In this document: positions 57,442 to 64,000 of the stretch, piece by piece | Position numbering within the stretch: position 1 is the first letter of the stretch | How the letters are laid out: the number at the start of each line of letters is the position of its first letter | DNA from: Pseudomonas sp. MWU13-2100 | Lineage (GTDB): Bacteria; Pseudomonadota; Gammaproteobacteria; Pseudomonadales; Pseudomonadaceae | Direction of reading: 5' to 3' | Length of the DNA: 64,000 nt | Assembly: GCF_023242365.1 (NCBI RefSeq) | Contig: NZ_JALLIX010000032.1 | Coordinates: 1-64,000 of the forward strand | Made by a program: the position numbers and the translations under genes | Notes under the pieces: generated by a model | Seen by the model: only the letters and a program-made list of their open reading frames with translations | Databases searched by the model: none | Told to the model about the DNA's origin: nothing

Positions 57442-59436
57442 ATGGACAGATTCCGAGCTTTATTGTTAGGTCTTCCGCGCCGCAGTAAACGACTTATTCA
57501 GGTGTCGACAGATGTCGTCCTTGTTTGGCTCGCGCTCTGGATGGCATTTGTTGTTCGTTTAGGGATTGACGATATAATCAATCCTTTTACTCAGCACCTC
57601 TGGTTATTCCTCGGTGCTCCAGTGGTTGCAATTCCCCTCTTTATCCGCTTCGGGATGTACCGGGCGGTGATGCGCTACTTCGGCAATGATGCCCTGATTG
57701 CGATTATCAAGGCCGTCAGCCTTTCGTCGCTGATTCTCGGGGTGGTGGTGTACTGGTACAGCAACCATCAGAACATCGTGCCCCGCTCGATCATTTTTAA
57801 CTACTGGTGGTTGAGCTTGATCATGGTGGGCGGGTTGCGCTTGGCCATGCGCCAGTTTTTTTTGGGCGACTGGTTTGCCGCGGCGCAGCATGTTCCGTTC
57901 ACCAGCCGGGACAACGGGTTAACTCGCGTTGCCATCTATGGTGCGGGTGCCGCCGGTAACCAGTTGGTTGCCGCCTTGCGCATGGGGCGGGTGATGCGTC
58001 CGGTGGCGTTTATCGATGATGATAAAAGCATTGTGGACCGGGTAATTTCCGGCTTGCAGGTGTACAAGCCCAAGCACATTCAACGCATGATCGAAGAAAC
58101 CGGCGCTCAAGAGGTCCTGCTGGCAATTCCTTCCGCCAACCGCGGGCGTCGCCGCGAGATTCTGGGTTTTCTGGAAGGTTTTCCGCTGCACGTTCGAAGT
58201 GTGCCGGGTTTCATGGACCTGGCCAGCGGCCGGGTCAAGGTTGACGACATTCAGGAAGTCGACATTGCGGACCTGCTTGGCCGCGATGCGGTGCCGGCGC
58301 AGGGTGATCTGCTCGAGCATTGCGTCAAGGATCAATCGGTTCTGGTCACCGGGGCGGGTGGCTCTATCGGTTCCGAGCTGTGTCGCCAGATCCTCGCGTT
58401 GAAGCCGACCACGCTGTTGTTGTTCGAGCACAGTGAGTTCAATCTTTACAGCATTCTGTCGGAACTCGAGCAACGTATTGCCCGTGAGTCGCTATCGGTG
58501 CGGTTGCTGCCGATTCTCGGTTCAGTGCGCAGCCAGGACAAACTGCTGGACGTGATGAAAACCTGGCACGTGGACACGGTGTATCACGCGGCGGCCTATA
58601 AGCATGTGCCGATGGTCGAGCACAATATTGCCGAGGGTGTACTGAACAATGTGATAGGGACGCTGAATACTGCGCAGGCTGCCCTTCAGGCCGGTGTGGC
58701 GAACTTTGTGCTGATTTCGACAGACAAGGCTGTGCGCCCGACGAATGTCATGGGCAGCACCAAGCGACTGGCGGAACTGACGTTGCAGGCCTTGAGTCGT
58801 GAACTGGCACCGGTGATGTTTGGTGACAAGACCAACGTATCCCAGGTCAATAAAACCCGGTTCACGATGGTGCGATTCGGCAATGTACTCGGGTCTTCCG
58901 GTTCGGTGATTCCGTTGTTCCACAAGCAGATCACGTCGGGTGGTCCGCTGACGGTCACGCATCCGAAGATTACCCGTTATTTCATGACGATCCCTGAGGC
59001 CGCACAGCTGGTCATCCAGGCTGGCTCGATGGGCCAGGGCGGTGATGTGTTCGTGCTGGACATGGGCGAACCGGTGAAGATTGTCGAGCTGGCAGAGAAG
59101 ATGATTCACCTGTCTGGTTTGAGTGTTCGTTCGGACAAAAATCCTCACGGTGATATCGCCATCGAGTTTACCGGGCTGCGTCCAGGCGAGAAACTCTACG
59201 AGGAGTTGCTGATCGGTGACAACGTCGCCGCGACCCGGCACCCCATGATCATGAGTGCCCACGAGGATATGTTGTCATGGGATGTGCTCAAGTCTAGGTT
59301 GTACGATTTGGTATCTGCTGTTGAGAGCGATGATTATGTGCGCGTGCGTCAAATGTTGCGCGACACTGTAAGTGGCTACACTCCCGACGGTGAGATCGTC
59401 GACTGGATTTACCAGCAGCGTCGTATGGACCCTTGA
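57442..59436 (+). CDS. wbpM: UDP-GlcNAc 4,6-dehydratase WbpM
   Basis: A 664-residue membrane enzyme that makes the UDP-4-keto-6-deoxy-GlcNAc used for QuiNAc and FucNAc. Four N-terminal helices (about residues 15-120) precede a CoA-binding-like domain and an SDR domain with VTGAGGSIGSELCRQIL and the SMK-type active site STDKAVRPTNVMGSTKRLAE. ATG 57442 fits the family start; a GTG 27 bases upstream is possible. The first about 200 bases have AT-rich codon use like the O-antigen genes and the rest is GC-rich like the core genome. Confidence 0.93.
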   Translation: MDRFRALLLGLPRRSKRLIQVSTDVVLVWLALWMAFVVRLGIDDIINPFTQHLWLFLGAPVVAIPLFIRFGMYRAVMRYFGNDALIAIIKAVSLSSLILGVVVYWYSNHQNIVPRSIIFNYWWLSLIMVGGLRLAMRQFFLGDWFAAAQHVPFTSRDNGLTRVAIYGAGAAGNQLVAALRMGRVMRPVAFIDDDKSIVDRVISGLQVYKPKHIQRMIEETGAQEVLLAIPSANRGRRREILGFLEGFPLHVRSVPGFMDLASGRVKVDDIQEVDIADLLGRDAVPAQGDLLEHCVKDQSVLVTGAGGSIGSELCRQILALKPTTLLLFEHSEFNLYSILSELEQRIARESLSVRLLPILGSVRSQDKLLDVMKTWHVDTVYHAAAYKHVPMVEHNIAEGVLNNVIGTLNTAQAALQAGVANFVLISTDKAVRPTNVMGSTKRLAELTLQALSRELAPVMFGDKTNVSQVNKTRFTMVRFGNVLGSSGSVIPLFHKQITSGGPLTVTHPKITRYFMTIPEAAQLVIQAGSMGQGGDVFVLDMGEPVKIVELAEKMIHLSGLSVRSDKNPHGDIAIEFTGLRPGEKLYEELLIGDNVAATRHPMIMSAHEDMLSWDVLKSRLYDLVSAVESDDYVRVRQMLRDTVSGYTPDGEIVDWIYQQRRMDP

Positions 59437-59494
59437 TTGCTACACACTTGGTAATGACGTGATTTTTGACAGGAGCCCTCCATCATCTAGGTTT

Positions 59495-59523
59495 GGAAAG
59501 CAGCTTCGGAAAAGCTGCTTTCC
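59495..59523 (+). terminator. Hairpin after wbpM
   Basis: GGAAAGCAGCTT (59495-59506) pairs with AAGCTGCTTTCC (59512-59523), with a short loop. It has only a weak T-rich tail, so it is a probable but not textbook terminator between wbpM and comEA. Confidence 0.6.
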
Positions 59524-59550
59524 TTATCACGATGTCATGGAGTGTCACTT

Positions 59551-59889
59551 ATGCGCACAGGTCTCCTCTCTTCCATCGCTTTCGCCCTGCTGCTGGGGGC
59601 TAACGGCATGGTCTTGGCCGCACCAGCCGCTGCTGCCAAGACCGATCCTGTGGTTCCCGCTGCAAGCCCGGCGGCGACGTCCGCCAAGCCGGGCAAGCTC
59701 AACCTCAACACTGCCGATGCCCAAGCCATCCAGCACGGGCTCTCCGGCATAGGTGAGGCCAAAGCCCAGGCCATCGTGGCCTATCGTGAAGCGAACGGTC
59801 CTTTCACATCAGTGGACGAATTGCTCGAAGTAAAGGGCGTCGGCAAGTCGCTGCTCGACAAAAATCGCGACAAGCTCGATATCAACTGA
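59551..59889 (+). CDS. ComEA-like helix-hairpin-helix protein
   Basis: A 112-residue secreted protein with a signal peptide (SIAFALLLGANGMVLA) and a ComEA-type double helix-hairpin-helix (LNLNTADAQAIQHGLSGIGE, then LEVKGVGKSLLDKN) that should bind DNA in the periplasm. It is the usual neighbour of wbpM in pseudomonads (PA3140). GGAG lies 8 bases before ATG 59551. Confidence 0.88.
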   Translation: MRTGLLSSIAFALLLGANGMVLAAPAAAAKTDPVVPAASPAATSAKPGKLNLNTADAQAIQHGLSGIGEAKAQAIVAYREANGPFTSVDELLEVKGVGKSLLDKNRDKLDIN

Positions 59890-59981
59890 GCGCGTCCCCT
59901 CTAAAAATCGGAAATCCAGAAAATGGCATGAGTCGTGATTACTCGTTGCTTAACGATTGTTGAGCAATCCGAGACGATAAT

Positions 59982-60028
59982 CATGAATGCACAGCTGTCC
60001 CTGGCCGACCAGATTACCCTGGAGTTAC
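59982..60028 (+). pseudogene. Truncated 5' end of an unidentified gene
   Basis: ATG 59982 starts a short frame, MNAQLSLADQITLELR, that stops resembling a gene exactly where the IS66 end GTAAGCG begins (60029). It looks like the first codons of a gene cut by the IS insertion. The identity is unknown; a GntR-type regulator start would fit but this is a guess. The ribosome binding site is weak (GAGACGATAATC). Confidence 0.35.
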
Positions 60029-60826
60029 GTAAGCGATCCACGAAGTACACCTACCACCAGATGCGCCTCTCGTTTACCGTGGCATTTCCGGTGAGCAGTT
60101 CCACGGCAGCAGGGCTTCGAAGTCTTCTATCGATATTGCCAGCGGCAGTCGCTCCAGTATGTGGCGCAGCCACGATAGGGCTCCTGGCCGTTAGCCCTGG
60201 CGGTTTCAACCAGGCGTAGATTTGTGCGATGGCCGTGGCGCCGTTGGGCATGTCACTGAACATCCAGGCCTTGCGACCGATCACGAACGGCTTTTTCGCA
60301 TGCTCCGCCGCATTGTTGTCGATCGGTAAAAAAACGGTCTCCAGGTAACGCACCAGCCAGTTCCAATTACTCGCCATGTCACTGATCGCTTTGTCCAGAG
60401 GACTTTGCGTCGAGACCTGCGGCTGGCTCTTGTCCAGCCAGTTTTTCAACTGGACCAGCACCGGGAGGCTCCTTTCCTGACGGCCAGCGAAACGCTGCTC
60501 ATCACTGCCGTCCTTGAGATCGCGTTCGATACCCTACAGTTTATTGATCATCGCCAGCGCGATATCAGCTCTACCGGTCTTGCCCTTGGGCTGTACTTTC
60601 TGCGCCTCGATGAACTTGCGTCGTGCATGTGCCATGCACAGCAAGCGCTCAACACCGGGTTGGGCGCCCACGGCGTTGTAGCCAGCGTAGTCATCGATCA
60701 TCAGATGGCCACGGTAGCCATCGAGCAGGCGCAATGGCACTTCCTGCGCCCGGCTGGCGGTGTAGTCAAACAACACGACTTTCCTGTCCGGTGGGCCGCT
60801 GGCCTGCACCCACATCCAGGTTACGC
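60029..60826 (-). mobile_element. IS66 tnpC remnant (right copy)
   Basis: The element end GTAAGCGATCC is at 60029. The minus strand encodes about 230 codons of TnpC: LMIDDYAGYNAVGAQPGVER, a nonsense codon TAG at 60534-60536 within INKL-stop-GIERDL, then SPLDKAISDMASNWNWLVRY, LPIDNNAAEHAKKPFVIGRK. A frameshift near 60185-60215 breaks the C-terminus. It joins IS3 sequence at about 60826. Confidence 0.82.
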
Positions 60827-61333
60827 TGGTTATGCGTGAGTCGGATCAGGTGATCGGCGATCTCGGCGTTTTCGGGCGCCAAACGCGGTTGATAGCGATA
60901 GCACGTGATGCTGACGCCAAAGGCCAGGCACGCCAGCTTGATACTACACCGACCTGAACGAACCGCTTCCTGCGCCATCTCTCGTCGCCGCGATGGCTTC
61001 ACCACTTTTTTCCATGGTTTCCTGGATGATTTCGGCTTTGAGACGCTCTTCGGCGTACATTTTTTTGAGGCAACGGTTGTCTTCCTTCAGTTCGCGCAGC
61101 CGAGTCATCAGCGATGCGTCCATGCCGCCGAACTTGGTGCGCCACTTGTAGACGGTGGCCGAGCTGATGCCGTGCTCGCGGCACTGCTCTGGCACAGGGC
61201 TTCCAGCCTCGGCTTGCTTGAGGACGGCCATGATTTGACTGTCTGAAAAACGCGATGTCTTCACGCAAGATTTCCTTGATCCGATTAGGAAAAAATTCTA
61301 CTTCCGATGAGTACTTTTTTCAGGGGGGATTAC
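60822..61333 (-). mobile_element. IS3-family element, 5' part (right copy)
   Basis: Contains a full orfA and the first about 50 codons of orfB, cut at LTHNQRN where IS66 sequence begins. The outer end TGAAAAAAGTACTCATCGG is next to GGTAATCCCCCC. It is the same element type and orientation as the copy at 49.5-50.0 kb. Confidence 0.82.
60944..61264 (-). CDS. IS3-family transposase OrfA
   Basis: A 106-residue protein with a helix-turn-helix (GSPVPEQCREHGISSATVYK) and a leucine-zipper-like tail (RLRELKEDNRCLKKMYAEER), as in IS3-family OrfA. The slippery run AAAAAAG (61005-61011 on the minus strand) is where a -1 frameshift would join it to orfB. As orfB is truncated, no active transposase can be made; OrfA alone may act as a repressor. 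Confidence 0.8.
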   Translation of the reverse strand: MKTSRFSDSQIMAVLKQAEAGSPVPEQCREHGISSATVYKWRTKFGGMDASLMTRLRELKEDNRCLKKMYAEERLKAEIIQETMEKSGEAIAATRDGAGSGSFRSV

Positions 61334-61531
61334 CCGCCAACACCCGCCCACGACTAAAAAGCACGATGAGTCAATTCGCTATTATCTACGAGGAATGCTT
61401 CACCAGACCGTATATCTAGATTATGATTGCGCCGCCGCCTGACCGTAATTACCTCGTTTGGCAGCAAATGCCGCGTTGGGCCTCCCGTACTGGCACCAAT
61501 TATTCCAAGCGTATTGCGAATACTAGAAAAG

Positions 61532-62797
61532 ATGATTTTTATAAGAAATAACAAGCTTTTCTCCTGTTTATACTTGCTGGCGGTCGTCATAACCATCGGT
61601 GCGGTGTACTTACTGGGCTTCGGGGAAGCGGCAAGCCAGATTGCGACCGCGCCCGAGCGCCTGAGAAGCTACACGTTCCCCATCTGGGAGCAACACGCTT
61701 TTTCGCAGCACGGTTTCCTCGTCTTTTATTCGATGGAGAACTACGTCAATAAGATCGCGTATTCCAACCACTCCACAGCTTATCTGTTCTACATGTATGC
61801 CCTCTATAAAGTAGAAATGTATGTGCATGCATTGCCAATGAGAGTGACAGGGGCTTTCCTGAACATCATTTCGCTGGCTGGTGTTACGTTCTTTTTTCTG
61901 TCCCGTCTGGTGGAAAAGCGCCTGGCATTCGGTCAGGGACTGCTGATTCTGTTATCGGTCGTATTCATGGTATCGATGCCTGGATTCTGGATTTCTTCGG
62001 CCAGATTCAACGTCGACAACACGTTCCCATTGATATTTGCGTTCCAAGCGATGGCTGCGTTCTTGATCTGGAGAAATCAGGAACGGTCCGGAACGGTCAT
62101 GACAGTGATCGTGTGTTTTGCCGTGTTTTCTCCGATCTCGGCGGCGTTGCTAGGCGTCGCCTTGCTGGTTTGGGCATGCCGCAGCGACGGTCTCGACAGA
62201 CGGATGTGTCGTCTGGCATTGGTGGCCCTTGTTGCGGCCGTTGCCTTCTATCTGCCGTCCCCACTGATATCGAAGGCGCTGGGTTTCACCTCGTCCAACA
62301 GCGGGTGGCTGTTTCGCGCTGGCCTGGATGGTGACACCACTTACTTCACCAACGTCGTGAAGTCGATACTTGATCCGCAGTTCCCGCGGCCAATTCCGAC
62401 CATTGCCGTGCCGATCCTGTTCCTGGTAGCCCAGTTGGCCTATTTCCGCATGATCAAACGGCGTGAACCTGCAGGCGTTGCGACGCCGGCGGAGACCTCC
62501 CCGTTGGCCGGCGTCCGCTTGTTCTACTACCTGCTTTTTTCGCAATACATGATGACCACTCTGCTGTGGCCGCAGGCCATTGCCATTCATCCGTACCTGT
62601 ATGACTACCTGCTGATGGCACCGGTTTTCGTCGCGATTGTTCTGAATTTTGCATTCAAACCTTCACCGGCTGCGTTGCGTTTCTGGGCACTGGCGCTCTT
62701 GTTCTGCATTTCCTTCCATCTCCAGCAGGTCGCACAGGCAAAATGCCAGGGGTGTTACTACCCGAGCGCCTGGGACGCGAGTGGCAAGCACCCATGA
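61532..62797 (+). CDS. Polytopic membrane protein of unknown function
   Basis: A 421-residue protein with about nine or ten hydrophobic helices and a long N-terminal periplasmic loop (EAASQIATAPERLRSYTFP, then NHSTAYLFYMYALYKVEMYV). The overall shape resembles GT-C glycosyltransferases, but I see no clear catalytic motif. ATG 61532 is a guess: GAAAAG sits directly before it, and the frame stays open upstream. It overlaps the WbqC gene by 4 bases, and a GT2 gene follows, so a role in glycan assembly is likely. Confidence 0.65.
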   Translation: MIFIRNNKLFSCLYLLAVVITIGAVYLLGFGEAASQIATAPERLRSYTFPIWEQHAFSQHGFLVFYSMENYVNKIAYSNHSTAYLFYMYALYKVEMYVHALPMRVTGAFLNIISLAGVTFFFLSRLVEKRLAFGQGLLILLSVVFMVSMPGFWISSARFNVDNTFPLIFAFQAMAAFLIWRNQERSGTVMTVIVCFAVFSPISAALLGVALLVWACRSDGLDRRMCRLALVALVAAVAFYLPSPLISKALGFTSSNSGWLFRAGLDGDTTYFTNVVKSILDPQFPRPIPTIAVPILFLVAQLAYFRMIKRREPAGVATPAETSPLAGVRLFYYLLFSQYMMTTLLWPQAIAIHPYLYDYLLMAPVFVAIVLNFAFKPSPAALRFWALALLFCISFHLQQVAQAKCQGCYYPSAWDASGKHP

Positions 62798-63486
62798 AGA
62801 CCGTCGCCATTCTCCAGTCGAACTACATACCCTGGAAGGGTTATTTCGACATAATCGCTGCGGTCGATGAGTTCATCCTCTACGACGACATGCAGTTCAC
62901 CAAGAACGACTGGCGCAATCGCAACCTGATCAAGACACCGCAAGGTGTCCAGTGGCTCAGCGTGCCTGTCGGACAAGGCATCAGTCGCCGCATTCGCGAT
63001 GTCGAGCTGGCCCCTGCCTGGCAGGCCAAGCACTGGAAAACGTTGCAGAGCAACTATCGGCGAGCGCCTTTCTTCGACGAGATCGCTCAGTGGCTCGAGC
63101 CGCTCTATCTGGTGGAGACCCACACGGGGCTGTCGACGATGAACCGGAAGTTCATGGAAGCGATTTGCCGATACATCGGTATTGAAACCCGCATTACGAA
63201 TTGCTGGGACTATATGCCTGCCGGCGACAAAACCCGGACTGCCCGCCTGGTGGACCTTTGTCAGCAGGCCGGTGCGACGCAATACTTGTCGGGACCGGCG
63301 GCAAAGGACTATATCGAGGCGCCGCTGTTCGACGATGCCGGCATTGCGCTGCAATGGGTCGATTACTCTGGCTTCCCCGAGTATCCGCAACTCTGGGGGG
63401 AATTCACCCATGGTGTCACCGTCCTGGATCTGCTGTTCAATTGCGGCAAGGACGCGCACCGTTACATGAGGCATGTCAAAACATGA
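62794..63486 (+). CDS. WbqC-family protein
   Basis: A 230-residue protein with the WbqC start VAILQSNYIPWKGYFDIIAA, YDDMQFTKNDWRNRN and FVELLFNCG-like DLLFNCGKDA near the end. The family is common in O-antigen and other glycan loci; its enzyme activity is not established. ATG 62794 overlaps the upstream stop (ATGA), and its own stop overlaps the next start the same way, so the three genes are translationally coupled. Confidence 0.88.
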   Translation: MKTVAILQSNYIPWKGYFDIIAAVDEFILYDDMQFTKNDWRNRNLIKTPQGVQWLSVPVGQGISRRIRDVELAPAWQAKHWKTLQSNYRRAPFFDEIAQWLEPLYLVETHTGLSTMNRKFMEAICRYIGIETRITNCWDYMPAGDKTRTARLVDLCQQAGATQYLSGPAAKDYIEAPLFDDAGIALQWVDYSGFPEYPQLWGEFTHGVTVLDLLFNCGKDAHRYMRHVKT

Positions 63487-64000
63487 AGTTGTCCGTCGTC
63501 GCCACGCTTTACCGCTCGGCCAAGTTCGTCGAGCAGTTCCATCTCCTTGCGAGCCAGGCGGCACAACAACTGGTCGGAGACGATTACGAGATCGTACTGG
63601 TCAACGACGGCTCGCCCGATTCAAGCCTGGAGCTGGCCGTCCAGTTGAGCGAAGCTGATCACCACGTGGTGGTGGTCGATCTCTCGCGCAACTTCGGCCA
63701 CCACAAGGCCATGATGACGGGCCTGCGACATGCCTGCGGTGAACGTGTCTTCCTGCTCGATAGCGACTTAGAGGAAGATCCGGCATGGTTGCTCTCGTTC
63801 AGCGAGCAAATGGAGCGCGAAAAGGCCGATGTGGTCTATGGTGTCCAGCAGCAGCGAAAAGGCAAGCACTTCGAGCGCTGGACCGGGCAGGTGTTCTACA
63901 AACTCTTCCGTTTCCTCAGCGGGCTGGATATTCCCGACAATATCGTCGTCGCCAGGCTGATGTCGCGCCGCTACGTGGACGCGCTGATTCAGCACGACGA
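63483..64000 (+). CDS. Family 2 glycosyltransferase, cut by the window edge
   Basis: The first 172 codons of a GT2 enzyme: MKLSVVATLYRSAKFVEQFH, VNDGSPDSS, RNFGHHKAMMTGL and the metal-binding DSD in LLDSDLEEDP. It resembles DPM1/GtrB-type undecaprenyl-phosphate sugar transferases. ATG 63483 overlaps the WbqC stop. It runs off the end of the window, so C-terminal membrane helices cannot be checked. Confidence 0.85.
   Translation, partial: MKLSVVATLYRSAKFVEQFHLLASQAAQQLVGDDYEIVLVNDGSPDSSLELAVQLSEADHHVVVVDLSRNFGHHKAMMTGLRHACGERVFLLDSDLEEDPAWLLSFSEQMEREKADVVYGVQQQRKGKHFERWTGQVFYKLFRFLSGLDIPDNIVVARLMSRRYVDALIQHD

Noticed and set aside
48662..61333. An intact composite transposon
   Set aside because: All transposase genes in both blocks are truncated or carry stops and frameshifts, so the segment cannot move by itself; only recombination between the blocks is plausible.

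Overview
The window is a stretch of a Pseudomonas chromosome, most likely from the P. fluorescens lineage. GC-rich housekeeping genes run in an order I recognise from P. aeruginosa PAO1: yciK-like, mupP, ubiG, MTA deaminase, mtnA, gyrA, serC, pheA, hisC, tyrA, cmk, rpsA, ihfB, then the O-antigen locus ending in wbpM and a comEA-like gene. REPIN-type inverted repeats typical of fluorescent pseudomonads lie between genes. No tRNA, rRNA or CRISPR array was seen.

Region 1 (1-5.1 kb) holds a very large LRR/NEL-type E3 ubiquitin ligase effector gene (about 1620 codons if repaired), split by a +1 frameshift at a T5 run. Region 2 (5.1-22.3 kb) carries mnmC, a tandem-domain polyphosphate:AMP phosphotransferase, a thiolase, a DMT exporter, fumC, a DUF2059 protein, bolA, trhO, a DsbA-like thioredoxin-fold protein, an ABC exporter, a GGDEF/EAL sensor, a TenA/PqqC-like protein and a second diguanylate cyclase. 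Region 3 (22.5-38.3 kb) is the conserved core: ubiquinone, cell-wall recycling and methionine-salvage genes on the minus strand, then mtnA, gyrA, the serC-pheA-hisC-tyrA-cmk-rpsA run, a small lipoprotein, ihfB and a LapA-domain protein. The tyrA gene here lacks the AroA (EPSP synthase) half that is normally fused to it in pseudomonads.

Region 4 (38.4-59.4 kb) is a Wzx/Wzy-type O-antigen cluster, visibly AT-richer than its surroundings. The genes are wzz, tviB and tviC (UDP-GalNAcA), wzx, wzy, an asparagine-synthetase-like amidotransferase, a GT4, a decayed wbuB-like pseudogene, a block of IS3 and IS66 remnants, the fnlABC UDP-L-FucNAc pathway, wbuB, wbpV, wbpL and wbpM. The gene set fits a trisaccharide repeat started by WbpL on a QuiNAc/FucNAc-type sugar and extended with L-FucNAc and an amidated GalNAcA; this is inference.

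Region 5 (59.5-64 kb) has comEA, a second block of IS66/IS3 remnants in the same orientation as the first, and the start of another glycan cassette: a polytopic membrane protein of unknown function, a WbqC-family protein and a GT2 that runs off the window. The two IS blocks bracket the fnl-to-comEA segment as direct repeats, so that segment may be a mobile or recombining cassette.
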